From Acanthosepion lycidas (taxonomy: Eukaryota > Mollusca > Cephalopoda > Sepiida > Sepiidae): DNA of 64,000 nucleotides. Positions 1 through 10,900 of this stretch are shown in pieces. A program made the position numbers and the translations under genes. The DNA lies in contig OZ010580.1 of assembly GCA_963932145.1 (NCBI GenBank), positions 37,678,261 to 37,742,260 on the forward strand, read 5' to 3'. Within the stretch, counting starts at the first letter, position 1. Every line of letters starts with the position of its first letter. The notes beneath the pieces are model-generated. The model made no database searches and was not told the DNA's origin. It saw nothing but the letters and a program-made list of their open reading frames with translations.

Positions 1-222
1 TTTAAGAACAAAACACATCACACAAAAATCTTTTTCTAATTTGTCATACTTTTTCACTAAAATAGTAATAATAATATAGAAATCAGTAGCACTTATCAAA
101 ATACATAAAATTATTAGAAATTAATGTAGTGCAAGGTGAACAGAATTTCTCAAGAAAATGCTCAGTCAAAACTAGAGCGACAGTAGTCAATAAATTAAAA
201 ATAACATGAAGTCAACACTTTT

Positions 223-272
223 TAATATATATATATATATATAGATACGCACACACACACACACACACACAC
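223..272. repeat. (TA)n/(AC)n microsatellite
   Basis: About 20 bp of TA repeat runs, after a few bases, into about 24 bp of AC repeat. The TA-then-AC composite recurs across the window. Confidence 0.95.
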
Positions 273-509
273 AAGGTTTGTTTAAAACTACTGACAAGGT
301 ACTGCAGTCAAGTTTTTTATTTAATTTTTATGTAGTAATTGTCCACTCAGACATAGAGAACATCCAGACAATTTCTAGATAATTTATGTCCAGCAAAGAA
401 GAAAATTATAAGAACATAAGAAAAATTAAACAAAAAAACTTAACCGCTGTACCTTGTCAGTTGTTTTTCATGGAACTTGTATAAAAGTGGGATTGCTAAC
501 CAAATACAC

Positions 510-512
<3 letters not shown>

Positions 513-579
<67 letters not shown>
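513..579. repeat. (TA)n microsatellite
   Basis: About 66 bp of uninterrupted TA dinucleotide, followed by a short CACACA tail. Confidence 0.97.
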
Positions 580-586
<7 letters not shown>

Positions 587-959
587 CAAACATATTGGCA
601 CATGTCCAAGTGGCTAAACATTAGCTTTCTGGCCATGCAACTCAGGTTTTGATCTCACTATGGTCTATTTGTCAGAAAGATAACTTTATGATGTTTTGCC
701 TCTGTGGAGGCAATCCCAGTGTGCAGAACATTTGGAAAGTGCCTGGACCTCACTGCATAGTTTAACTAAAGCCTTGCGGGTGAAATTTGGTAGATGAAAC
801 TGTTTAAAAGTCGGCAATGGTTGTCCAAGCACAAAATTACAAGTCATTATGACCAAGGGTTTGACTATACTGATCATGCATTCTCTCTTCCAGAAACTGT
901 AAATATGGCCTGCTCAGTATGGATGTAGTTTAAAGTATGAGTGTTGGATAGAAATCAAA

Positions 960-1790
960 TTTGCAGGTGATCTTGAAAATGACCTTCAGTCTATTGTTAA
1001 CTGGAGCAATTTATTAATTTTATGGCCTCTAATAATCATCTTAAATATCTTTTTTTTTTTTACCTTTCATCAGTATGGCAGATGCTAACTTCCAGGGGAG
1101 CTATTTATATTTTCCAATGACATTAAGTGGAACAATTATACTGAATGAATTACTAATTCTGTTGTGAGGAAAGTCAGTTCACTGTGTTGTGCTTACCAAA
1201 ATTTATCCTGCATATTTATAAGTCTAACATTTGTTCATGCATTGAATATTGTTGCCACATCTGGTCTGGTACTTCTACTATATCTCTATAGATTCTTGAC
1301 AAAATCAGAAGACTAATCTACAACAGTATCAGTCCTGACCTGATATCTTGACTTCAGTCACTTTCTCATCACTGGAAGGTAACTTCTCTGTGGCTTTTCT
1401 ATAAATATTTTCATGGTAATTGTTCTAATGAATCTTCATTTTTTCAGTTTCACAAATTTAAGGGCAGTACTAGATTGACAGCTAAATCTTGTAATTTCCC
1501 CAGATTGACAGAAAATTCAAAAATGAAATTATTTTATTGTTGAATTTGATAGTTGTAACCATAAATTCTATGTTAAAAGTTTCTTCTCTCATATATCTCA
1601 CTTCTAGAACTCTCTTCCACCTTACTGCTTTTTTGTTAACTAAAATCTTCAGAAATTTCAATGTAATACCAATTGTCATCTGTCTCCTTGAATGCCATTC
1701 TTTTATTGTCCTATCTGTTATCTCACTCTTAATAATTCCTTGCATCCAAGTAGCTTTTATGGTTTGTATAAAATGATTAAAAAAAGTAAC
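960..1790 (+). mobile_element. CR1/Jockey-like LINE, 3'-terminal fragment
   Basis: Degenerate translation on the plus strand matches the C-terminal part of the LINE seen most fully at 28.6-30.6 kb: ENDLQSIVNW near 985, SMADA near 1068, then the region after the RT with a match to its CIEYCCHIWSG segment near 1240, and SRTLFHLTAF before the end. The 3' UTR ends in the family signature (ATCCAAGTAGC, then AAATGATTAAAAAAA) near 1785. Many stops and frameshifts make it dead. The clade label (CR1/Jockey group) is from recall of RT C-terminal style and is uncertain; membership in the in-window family is firm. Confidence 0.75.
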
Positions 1791-1957
1791 AGTTCCCTCT
1801 CTAGATGCAACTTATCTGGATATATATTTTTTATAACTTTAAATATCATTTTTAGTTTTTTATTAATTTTTAAGTAGGTGTTCCATTTATCTATTAAACA
1901 GTATATTGATTTATTTTTGTGTACCAGTCTGAATATCCAGGAAATATTATTAAAGAA

Positions 1958-2050
1958 AAATTCTCTGGCAGAATTCGAGCCAGTATCCTCTAGGGCAGAG
2001 GGAGTTACCATTAAGCCTGGTATGCTCTAACCAACTAAGCTACAAAGAAC
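1958..2050 (-). pseudogene. tRNA-like sequence with long variable arm
   Basis: Read on the minus strand this folds as a tRNA. The acceptor is TTCTTTG with CAGAGAA (7 bp, one wobble) and the D stem GCTT with GAGC. An A box lies in TAGCTTAGTTGG. The anticodon stem TACCA/TGGTA closes a 7-base loop GGCTTAA, giving a nominal CTT. A 5-bp variable-arm stem (CCTCT/AGAGG) follows, then a T arm with B-box-like GGCTCGAATTC. The missing U33 and the poor T stem (3 of 5 pairs) argue against a working tRNA gene. It is probably a tRNA pseudogene or the head of a SINE; the type II variable arm is unusual for SINE heads. Confidence 0.45.
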
Positions 2051-2059
2051 AATTAGTCA

Positions 2060-2829
2060 GGCAAGGACAAAAACCCATAATTTTCTCATATCTGCAAATT
2101 TTTGTAAACAAGGAGAATTTTAGAATTCATTTTTTATTAATCCAACAGATTTTTATCACTTTAAATGTTACTTTTGGTCAATACTTGTATTTAAGTAGAT
2201 TCAAATGGTAATCAGTTTTTGAACTAATAAAGGCCAGTAAAATTTCTCAGAAATGTAGATATATTTAAAATTTGAAAGTGGAAATTCAAAGTCTTCTCAT
2301 TTAATTGAAAAAAAACTGATTATTATATTTAAGGCATATAAAACCAAATTTGCTGAAGTTTTTATTCCCATATTTCCATAAAATGTCTATTGTAACAAGA
2401 TTTATTTGATTAAGATGGACCCAAAGAATAAAATTTTAAGTTCTCTTACTTAAACTGAAGAAACTACAAAGAAAGGTAACATATGTTATTGTGTTATATT
2501 TCTATGGTATATGAAATCTTATTTATTTTAGGAACTTTAACTCAGAATTGTTTTAAAGTGAAAATTTATCAAAACAATTTATTATACTTTGTGCAGCCAA
2601 AATAGCTCCCTACATAAAGACTTTAGTGGCAATGGTACCTTCATCTAGCTAATATCTTAGCTTTATGTGGGAGGTATTTCTGCCACACCCTGTAGATAGA
2701 AATATTTTAGGATAAGAAGTAGGAGAGAACTATCTTGTTGGTTGGTTGATTTTGCTTAATGATGTATCAACTTCTATGAGTTATTTACTGGCAAAATTTA
2801 ATATTTTGAACACAATCTTATGATTTTAA
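2060..2829. other. AT-rich non-coding stretch
   Basis: No coding, RNA or repeat signal recognised. The end grades into the tail repeats of the next SINE. Confidence 0.5.
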
Positions 2830-3150
2830 CTACAGATAAACTGTATTGTTGGTAATTCTGCTATAAATATTTATTGTTTGGTAATTTATATATATATATA
2901 TGTATATATTCCTGGTATTTTTCTATAAAAATATATTTTTTATACTTTCATAGTCTTGTTTTGGTTTGTGAATTCACTATTTGCCCACAACTGGGACCCT
3001 AACAGGTGCTCCCACCCTAGGTCAGGGTATACCTGGTGACAACAGCAGTTAGGTGGTTCCACACTCCTCAAAACCTCTAATCTCCCGATCAGAGGCCTTG
3101 CTGCCAGATGTACTTTGTCATCATACCCAGGACTAGCAGCTTGCTGGTTT
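2830..3150 (-). mobile_element. SINE-like retroposon (family R, copy 1)
   Basis: A block of about 200 bp shared with 17.7-17.9 kb, 21.46-21.64 kb and, on the other strand, 32.4-32.55 kb. Common words include ATTTGCCCA, CTGGGAC, CAGGGT, CTCCTCAAAACC, ATCAGA and ATACCCAGGA. On the minus strand it runs from a head near 3150 to a tail near 2830. The tail carries short reiterated units around TTTATAG and ACCAGCAATAC, a variable-number 3' tail typical of retroposons. The tRNA relation of the head is weak. Confidence 0.65.
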
Positions 3151-3230
3151 GGGGTTTGATCAAAAGTGTGTTGCATTTTCCAATATGTGGTGTTTGAACA
3201 GGTGATTTTTTCACATATAACCAAAATTTG

Positions 3231-3296
<66 letters not shown>
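3231..3296. repeat. (AC)n/(AT)n microsatellite
   Basis: AC repeat directly continuing into about 50 bp of AT repeat. Confidence 0.96.
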
Positions 3297-3298
<2 letters not shown>

Positions 3299-3379
3299 CA
3301 AAAGTTGACATTTTAGTGCATCTTTTTTATCTGATTTGTGTGTAGATTGTGAATATTAAATGTGTTTGTGTTAAAAGTG

Positions 3380-3690
3380 AAAATAAGGTACGTTTTTGTA
3401 ACCCAATGCTATTTAAAGGAGGAAATACTGTGCAAACAACAAAAAGATATGTGCCATTGGTGCGGATGGTGCCATAGCTGAGAGTATTGTTTGTAAGTGA
3501 TTTTTGAGGTTCAGAGGTGGCAATTTTGATCTTGCAAACCATGAATGTTCTAGCAGGCCTACATTCATTGATAATGAGTAATTGAAATGTTGATTAAAAA
3601 TAGACATGAACTACGTATTGCAAAGATAGCAAAAGGTAATGAAACAAAGTAGGATATATGTAGTTGAATAAATTTAAATATTGTCTTTGA
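3380..3690 (+). pseudogene. Mariner-like transposase N-terminal fragment
   Basis: Plus-strand translation near 3437-3590 gives KKICAIGADGAIAES, then, after a stop and a frameshift, FRGGNFDL and SSRPTFIDNE. This is the hallmark end of the mariner-family N-terminal helix-turn-helix domain, where a W-F-x-R-F-R-x-G-x-F-D-L stretch is followed by a short SGRP-type linker. Some similarity to the following helix (ELRIAKIAK) continues to about 3650. No catalytic DDD region was found downstream and no TIRs were located. Frameshifts show it is a relic. Confidence 0.6.
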
Positions 3691-3699
3691 AATTAAACC

Positions 3700-4680
3700 T
3701 AAAAATGTTACAAACTTTTGTGCTGACTAAATAATAAGGCACTTTTAATACAATAGCTTTAAAAAATAGCATTTTCTGTTTTGTTCTGTCACAATTTTTT
3801 AATGGACAAGCTTTTCACTTCTGCCCATTGGATTCAACCATTTTGAAGAGAATTATCAAATAGTGTATTTTGATGGATATGCAACTTTAACTTGCCTACC
3901 AATCAAAGCTAGCATTCATTTTTCCCCCCTTATGCAAAGAGAAAGTCTTCAGAGATGAGAAAAGATGAGGGTGGTTGGTAATGGCAGACAAACCGAGCTT
4001 GAGATACTGACAGTATTATTCACTTTTGTTGGAAACACTTTGCTATAATGTATAATGAATAACTAACTTTAGCGGACTGGTCAGTCTTAAGAAGAAGATT
4101 TTAATTCCAGCCATAAGTTGTGAATGTGCAGTTGGATCCTAGAAACAAAGGCAGTTGAACATAAAGCAGTATCAATGAGGCAGAGACAAATTCTCTTGAC
4201 AAACACCCAGCTGGACTGAGTGGACTTATTTCGACTGCAACCTCGTCTTTTGACAAGAGATGTCCATACTTACATTCAGGCAAAGGACAAATCTCTTCAA
4301 CTTAATGTGGAAATGGATGGGGAGTGATCCTGAAAGGAAATGGTCCATGGTGGGAGGATGGTGTTTTGCTTGTTATATCATGAATAATTCTGGTAAGCAT
4401 TCTTTGGAAATGATATGAACGACTTTATGCAGACAGCGTTAATAAACACAATGAGAGCAGAGTGAGAAATTCACATGATTAATTCTTTTCCTGTTTTTTC
4501 TGTGATCAATGTTTTTTTTAAAGAATATTCTGTGCAACCAAAAAATAATTAAGAATATAAAAGTATAGTATATATGTCAATCAGTAAAGGTACAATTGAG
4601 ATTTGTGCAGACATGGATAAACAACTACTAAGTCTGAGTTTTTTATTAGTTTTATATCAAAACTCATAGATAGTTGGATA
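3700..4680. other. Non-coding stretch, no feature recognised
   Basis: Mixed composition, somewhat more GC-rich near 4090-4350 than its surroundings. I looked for the missing catalytic half of the mariner relic and did not find it. The only open frame (4101-4283, minus, 60 codons) has no recognisable motif. Confidence 0.4.
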
Positions 4681-4685
4681 CAAGG

Positions 4686-5085
4686 CCAGTGCAAAGGTCT
4701 TGTGACAACCATCACCACCACAGAATCTATGATCCAGGGCTCCCTACTCTACTAATTTTCAATATAGTATTCATATAAAATAGAAATTTTATCAATAGTG
4801 TTTTGTGGCAATTTTTGACATCAATGTGAGATTTTTCTTGTCAAAAAGTGGAATAATTTTAATACATTATTGATTAAAAAATAGTGAATTTTATGTTGTG
4901 CTTCTTTGAGACTTAGCATAAGCAACACAAATTCACAGATTTGAACAAAAAGAAAAGACCCTAGTATGACATAAAAATCTGTAAAAAACATTTTAATCCT
5001 TTAATAGAAACTTTTTTTTAATTTCATAATGTATATAAATGTAGGTAGAAAAAAACAAATGTTGATAGCAAGGATCCCAAAATAA
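4686..5085. repeat. Dispersed repeat, pair with 13.06-13.59 kb
   Basis: Begins at GGCCAGTGCAAGG-like sequence and stays collinear with 13060-13590 over most of 400 bp. Shared words include GTAGTATTCATATAAAATA, GGATTTTTCTTGT, AATTTTAATACATT, AAAAAATAGTGAATTTTAT and AATCCTTTAATAG. The class is unknown; no TIR or target-site duplication could be placed. Confidence 0.75.
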
Positions 5086-6550
5086 TGGTTGGGTCCCTAA
5101 TTAGGCTTGCTCTCACCTCCCATGATAGGTGCTTTGAGGTTGTATGGATCAACCCTGGTTAGATACACAATGACACAGCAAATACTAAAAGCATCTATAA
5201 GATGTAAACATGATAAACAGGGTGCTGAAAATTATCAGTCCAACCTACTTCCCAAAATCTGATCCAATGACCAAACATTGGATTTTTCTTTTTTTAGGTA
5301 TCGCTTTTTGATCAGACCAAGAATTTTTCAGCATCCTCTTGCAGTGTGAAAAATGATATGCTTAATGTAATTACAACTAATTTAAACTGTTCTTCATTTA
5401 ATACTTATCTATACTTTTGTGAAAACGTATGCAAGATATTAACTTGAAAGACTTATTCAGGCTCACCATTCCATTTCTGGGACAGTGGACATTAATTGCT
5501 TATAGGTTGTACAGCATTTTTATAAAAACAATTATTTTTTAATATATTCGCAGGAGAAATGAAGTAAGTTTATCATGACCCACTGTCTTTACCACTACTC
5601 TACTACATTGCTTTTCTGCATAACCAAAGTGTATATTTCTGTTAGCCAAACATTTAACGAGTAAGCACCAAAATTTTGTTTTAGCAAGATTCAGCACTCA
5701 ATTTGTGTTGTGCATTGAAAATCAGGAAAAAAATTGACAAGAATTATTATGCAAGTATTGTTAACTAAATGGTGCTATTATATGTATAAATATTATTTTG
5801 TAGTCATATTTTGTAATAGAAATGCATTACTAATTATTTAACTAGAGAAATGCATTGAATACCAGGAAAAAAGGGATTGTTTGTGAAAAAAGGAAGTTTG
5901 TTTACAGGAAGAGTTAATGAAAAAATGCATTATACTGATCAGATTTCTGTTTGGAAATTTGTTACTGCTATGAAGCAAAAATAGCACATTATGACATGAG
6001 TTTTGTTAGGGCAGTACCATTAAAATTAAAAGTTACTAAAGAAAATTTGTGCCTCAAACAACTCTTTTTTTCTGTCAGAGAAACTGCATTTTTTAGCCAA
6101 AGTGCCACTGCCAGTTTGGGCCATGGTGACTAAAAAAGGATAGAAAAAAATGATTACAAGTTTGATTGCTGTTGTAGGAAAAATTTTCCTTTAGTAAGAC
6201 TTCTAAATCTAGGCCGGTTATTATTAATTGGACTGTTTAAGAAAATAAAAAAATAAAAAAAATAAGAAAAACAACTCAAACACATAGACCCACTAAAAAT
6301 AATGTTTATAATAATATGAAAGACTCTTGATTATGCTGACTTGTGACTTTTGTGCTACCAAAAGCATTTACAGCTTCAAAACAGTTCTTGTCTACTCAGT
6401 TTCACTCACAAGACTTTTGTCAACTTAGGCATTTTTCAACAAGGCCATACACCAAGATTTGTGTATCACAGGCTGATATTATCAAGAAGTCATCTCCTTG
6501 AAAAAAAACAACTATCATGAGATTCATACCATGGTTTCATGGTCAGAACA
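5086..6550. other. Non-coding stretch, no feature recognised
   Basis: AT-rich, no microsatellite over 20 bp and no recognisable transposon protein. The open frame at 5951-6133 has no motif and is probably chance. Confidence 0.4.
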
Positions 6551-6554
6551 TAAA

Positions 6555-6635
6555 TCTCCTTTCAAAAACTTTAAGCCAAAAGTATCACTGACTGTTTGGT
6601 CAGTGAATGTTGAATGTTTCCAATAAGAAATGAAG
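6555..6635 (-). repeat. Dispersed repeat family D, fragment
   Basis: Minus-strand match to the 5' part of a repeat also seen at 9222, 33560 (minus), 39055 and 61655: GGAAACATT, CATTCACTGACCA and a CAGTGA word. Confidence 0.5.
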
Positions 6636-6639
6636 AATA

Positions 6640-6811
6640 CAGTGTTACCCGGATATAAGAGAAAACCGGATATAAGAGAGATTTTATCTGGTCCCAAATT
6701 AAAGCCTGTTTTAATGTAAACAAAACAGACCAAACCCGGATATAAGAGAAACCCGAATATAAGAGACTTCTTCTCCGGTCCCAACAACTCTCTTATATAC
6801 AGGTTACACTG
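6640..6811. mobile_element. Pogo/Tc1-like MITE with TA duplication
   Basis: 172-bp element with terminal inverted repeats CAGTGTTACCCGGATATAAG and CTTATATACAGGTTACACTG, flanked on both sides by TA. The ends carry subterminal reiterations of CCGGATATAAGAGA (about four variants), so the termini can pair in several registers. It is non-coding. TA duplication and CAGTG ends fit the Tc1/mariner/pogo superfamily; the exact family is not known. Confidence 0.85.
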
Positions 6812-6814
6812 TAC

Positions 6815-7655
6815 TTTTATAATTCCCAATAGGTTACAATATTCTACTGGTTTCATAAAATTTCCTTTTATCTAATTTTAGATGCTTATTAATAACAAGT
6901 TATTAAAAGTACAAGTCACATGAAATCAGAAACATTATGCATAGAACAGTTGAGAATAAAAAGTTCTTTAAGTATAGATATATTTTAAAAATAATTTTAA
7001 AATATTCTGCAATGAAAAAAAATTATTTAAATACAGCTTGGGAATTTCTATTTTTGGCTATTACAAATTTAATAAAGTAACAAGAGAAAATGAAAAGTTT
7101 CTGAAGGTCTAGATACTTACTGCTACTTATATTGATAATTCTAACTTTGTTTGGTCAGTGGAAAAAAGATCAAAATATAAATGGTGTATAAAAAAGTTGT
7201 CTCAAATCTTTTAGCTATTGTGCACCAATGCTTTTGTGGGTGGGGGGAAGGTATGAATTATTCTCTTCTTCTCCCTCCACTCATATACTTTATATCGCTG
7301 CCAATCCCGTTTTTCAAGGAAAATCAGTTCATAGATAAGATGTAGAAATTTAAATTTTAACGAAGCAAGTAAAGAACACTGCCTCATTTTTGGTATAGTA
7401 GGCATTAATGCATTATAGGTAGAAATCTACAATTACAACCAGATTTTTTTTAAGTCACTAAGTAATTGCTAATTATTTATTTAAATTTTTATAATTAATG
7501 CCAGATATTATGATGGCCATTAATTGGTTAATTATCTGAGAAAACAGTCTGCCAATAATCCTGCATGTAAATATGTATTTTATACATATAAGTATGTATA
7601 AGTATAGATATGTGTTATATATGTTAATGTATATGTATATTTAGGTGTGCCTATT
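6815..7655. other. AT-rich non-coding stretch
   Basis: No gene or repeat family recognised apart from short (TA) runs near 7580-7640. Confidence 0.45.
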
Positions 7656-7677
7656 CATATATATATATATATATATA

Positions 7678-7756
7678 TTAGGTTGGTTCAAAAATAATGT
7701 TGTTTTTTGACATTAAAAATACGTCAAAAAACGATATTATTTTTGCACCAACCTTA
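7678..7756. mobile_element. Mariner MITE (hairpin type), copy 1
   Basis: 79-bp near-perfect palindrome with ends TTAGGTTGGTTCAAAAATAA and TTATTTTTGCACCAACCTTA. The TIR is that of cecropia/irritans-type mariners (same style as the human MADE1 terminus). The whole element is two TIR-containing arms with a minimal loop. It is inserted between two TA microsatellites. Confidence 0.88.
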
Positions 7757-7758
7757 TG

Positions 7759-7794
<36 letters not shown>

Positions 7795-7892
7795 GAAATA
7801 TACATATACATGAACTCATATATAACACATAAAACATTCATGCATATGTGTTGTATATGCATGAATATATGTATATTTATGCATGTGTGTGA

Positions 7893-7983
<91 letters not shown>

Positions 7984-8120
7984 CACATGCATACTCATAT
8001 ACAGAAATATACAGAAATATACAGATAATGAACTTATATATAACACATATATATACTTATAAGGATATAACACATACAAGGGTGACTGTTTTGTCAAATA
8101 ATTAACATATGTGTATACTT

Positions 8121-8160
<40 letters not shown>
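7757..8160. repeat. Microsatellite-rich block
   Basis: Contains (TA)n and (AC)n at 7757-7793, a (TA)n tract of about 70 bp at 7899-7970 with AC extension, and (TC)n then (TA)n at 8121-8160. All open frames here (I/Y/H/T-rich) are microsatellite translations. Confidence 0.95.
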
Positions 8161-8218
8161 GCATATGTGTATATTCTTTTATATTACTGTTGATGTCAAT
8201 GAAAATATACCACAAGGC

Positions 8219-8535
8219 ACTGGTGTTTCTTTTAGATTAAGTCAAATGTGTTGAAAGTCTAATGGTCATCAGCATGAAATGTGTGATTTGCAGACTGAGT
8301 TCAAATTCTAGCATTGTCTGTTGCATTCACTTTCACACAAATGCACTTTGGAAAGGCATGTATTCATTTCTTTTCCACTAGATTTGGGTTAAGTAGAGAG
8401 TAAGCTGGGCTCTCTACCTTTTGGGTGGCAATCTGTCTAAAAGAAAGAAAAGTCTCAATTGCAAACCATGCAGAATGCAACAGAAAACCACTCATTATGA
8501 TTCCCAAGTATGCATGGTAATTCACAGATAATAAA
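8219..8535 (+). mobile_element. tRNA-derived SINE, degraded
   Basis: Collinear with the longer SINEs at 27776 and 30826: a tRNA-like head with a B-box-like GAGTTCAAATTCTAG near 8300, the conserved centre (GCATTCACTTTCAC, GGAAAGGCATGTATTC), then GGGTGGCAATCTGTCTAAAA and TCTCAATTGCAAACC. The 3' half after about 8535 is missing. Confidence 0.65.
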
Positions 8536-9220
8536 TAAAAGGGACCTGTGGAGAGCCTTAATTACCTCCATCTTGAAAGGATATATTTAAAAGAAAATGC
8601 CTGTGACTAAACCCAACCATATTAGTATTCAAATCCTTCATTTAATAAAGATTTAATATTCTTCAATTTACAATTTTACAAATGTCTAATATCAGTCAAT
8701 ATGAAGAACCTACCAAGTCTTCTTATGCTTTTTGTAAGAACAAAAGTTGAACCAAATTGAATTCCTTTGAAATCAGTAATCTATTTTATATTCCCTTGTT
8801 AGTTCCTGTGAACTATTTGCTAATTTGAAAGCAGTTCATTTGTTGAAAGAGATAAATTAATTCTATTGCAATTTTATGTATATATTTTACCATTGAAATT
8901 TTAGATGAGTTCTTTGTTTGTACATTATAAAAACAGCTGTTTTTATTATCTTTCTTACATTTAATATCTATTCAAATTCAGAGACCGAAGATAGCCACAT
9001 ATACGTTCCTCAACTTTACATGAGTTGATTGTAATTGAAAATATAATAGATGCTATAAATTGTCTACACTGATATATATTAATTCTTTTTATTTATCTAT
9101 GTTTACAAACCTAGAAATATTGAAAGCATGTATGTATATAAGTCAATATTTATGTATAAGTCATATGCACACATAAGCAGAGATGTGTAATAAAAGATAA
9201 ATGGTATGGGTAAGAAAGAA
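8536..9220. other. AT-rich non-coding stretch
   Basis: No feature recognised. Confidence 0.45.
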
Positions 9221-9221
9221 A

Positions 9222-9440
9222 TTAGCCATTTCCATGAAGGAAACATTTGGCATTCATCAACGGAACAAAAGAGTATTACTGTCAGTTAAAATTTGCAAGA
9301 CTCTTTTTTTAAAAAATGCTTTTTTTTTTTCAGGGAATTAAGAATTAGGATTCCAGAGTACACTATTATCACTTTTTCTGGTAGTAATGGGAGTTTCCTT
9401 CAAAACCTTTTGTTTAAGGTAGTCCGGAAGGCCATATCTG
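9222..9440 (+). repeat. Dispersed repeat family D, copy
   Basis: Starts CCATTTCC-ATGAAGGAAACAT, continues GGCATTCATCAACGG, GTCAGTTAAAATTTGCAAGA, TTTTTCAGG, and ends near CCTTCAAAACCTTTTG. The same order of words is at 39055-39240 and 61655-61945. Class unknown; non-coding. Confidence 0.7.
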
Positions 9441-9554
9441 GATTATATTATTATTTTGTTTTTTAGTTACACGTGTTATCCATATTAGTTGTTATTGCTT
9501 TTGGAATTCTTCAAGTGATGTGTTTTTTTTCTAGTAATAAATGAATAGATATTG

Positions 9555-9556
<2 letters not shown>

Positions 9557-9622
<66 letters not shown>
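9557..9622. repeat. (TA)n(GT)n microsatellite
   Basis: About 56 bp of TA followed by GTGTGTG. Confidence 0.96.
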
Positions 9623-9674
9623 CATCTACATTTATATATATTCAGAGATAAATTTCATATATATATTTGTTTCT

Positions 9675-9870
9675 CTGTATGACTAATTGGTTTGTTTTTC
9701 ATAGCTTATCAACCTTCTTCAGGTTATTTAAAGGCAAAAATATTTTTAGATTTTAAGAATTTTGGGGGAGATAATAATGATTTACTGATACAAGTTCTTC
9801 CAATTAACCCATAACTGGGAGGAAGAAGAGGTGGTTTCATACCTTTCCCAAGGGTATTTGTATATGCATA
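9675..9870 (-). mobile_element. 5S/tRNA SINE, 3' part only
   Basis: On the minus strand it has the SINE centre (GCATATACAAATACCCTTGGG, CACCTCTTCTTCC, TATGGGTTAATTGG) and the family 3' region (AAATCTAAAAATATTTTTGCC, TTTAAATAACCTG, GGTTGATAAGC). The 5S-like head is absent. Confidence 0.75.
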
Positions 9871-9904
9871 CTTTTACATTAATATATATATAAGGATAAA
9901 TTTC

Positions 9905-9905
<1 letters not shown>

Positions 9906-9953
<48 letters not shown>
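9906..9953. repeat. (TA)n microsatellite
   Basis: About 45 bp of TA between two minus-strand SINE copies. Confidence 0.95.
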
Positions 9954-9954
<1 letters not shown>

Positions 9955-9956
<2 letters not shown>

Positions 9957-10316
9957 GATTGATTGGTTTATTTTTTATGATTTACTAACCTTTTGCTGGT
10001 TATTTAAAGACAGACAATATTTTTTAGATTTTAAGATTTTTAAGGAGATAGTAATGGTTTATTGATATATCCTACTAATTAACCCATAGCTGGTGGATGA
10101 AGAGGTGGATTTGTACCTTTCCCAAGTTTATTTGGGCTTCAGTTAGTATAATGAACCCAACTGGAATTCAAACACAGCTCTCTGATTTTTCATTTCTATG
10201 TTTACAGCCCATGATATTTTCAGGTGGTTACTCATCTAGGTAGTGATTAGGCTCAGTATTGCTTAACTTCAGTGATTTTAGAAGAACCAGTGTTTCAGTA
10301 TGATATGGCTGTAAGC
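9955..10316 (-). mobile_element. Full-length 5S rRNA/tRNA chimeric SINE
   Basis: Read on the minus strand: positions 10314 to about 10214 align along the length of a eukaryotic 5S rRNA, starting GCTTACAGCCATAT, then ATCACTGAAGTTAAGCAATA, GCCTAATCACTACCTAGATG and AGTAACCACC. A tRNA-like segment follows (GAGAGCTGTGTTTGAATTCC, with B box) and then the SINE body ending in GGTTAGTAAATCATAAAA and ATCAATCAATC. This is the only copy here with both an almost complete 5S head, including the box C region, and the full tail. It is a processed retroposon, not a 5S gene. Confidence 0.85.
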
Positions 10317-10599
10317 CTGTTTGTTCATGTGAAGACACAAATGTGTAATGATACATTTCATTATAAACATCAATATTTTCACAACAAAATTGCTGTTAAC
10401 AAACAGATTTTGTTAAAATTTTCTGGATGTATCTATATGTGTAATATTTATCTTATATGACATACACACATGTGGGTTTCAACTTGAAATATCTTTCCTT
10501 ATCAAAAAGTGTTGATAATAACTTAGTTTGGAGATGGTGACATGTACATAAACTACAACATACATTTTCTTTATAAATCCAAATGATATAGGTCATGGA

Positions 10600-10900
10600 A
10601 ACATTTTTTCAATCATTTCAGACCAAGCAAAGCAAGAATATCACTAAGATACAAGGGGTTGAAGAAAATGAGAAGACTTTAGTGAGGAGAAAAGGCAATA
10701 AAGGAACAGGTTCCAGGAAGACAAAAGTTGTAATTGACTTGGATTTAAATTTTTGAAGATTGTAAATGGCAGAGAAGCAATAATCCAGAAGAGACTTCCA
10801 CAGGCGAGAAGTGTAAGAAAAGAAACTATTAGAATAGAACAACAAGACCTAGTTGCTAATCTAGTAGTACACTTAAATTCATATATTTGATTCATACAAT
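10600..10900 (-). mobile_element. CR1/Jockey-like LINE, 3' end
   Basis: Minus-strand frame from about 10845 reads YSNSFFSYTSRLWKSLLDYC and then FSAIYNLQKFKSK, the C-terminal signature of the LINE's ORF2, and runs into a 3' UTR with CTTGTATCTTAGTGATATTC. It is 5'-truncated, as usual for LINE insertions. Confidence 0.8.

Noticed and set aside
3089-3311. Frames crossing 3.09-3.31 kb on the minus strand
   Set aside because: They join a TA/AC microsatellite to the family R SINE head and have no coding signature.
4310-4400. Catalytic part of a mariner transposase (a WW-like stretch)
   Set aside because: No supporting aspartate motifs or consistent frame; probably chance.
7737-8105. Several overlapping I/Y/H/T-rich frames
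   Set aside because: Direct translations of TA and AC microsatellites in all frames.
10214-10314. A genuine 5S rRNA gene on the minus strand
   Set aside because: Several substitutions from 5S consensus, no T-run terminator after the 3' end, and it continues directly into a tRNA-like part and SINE body.
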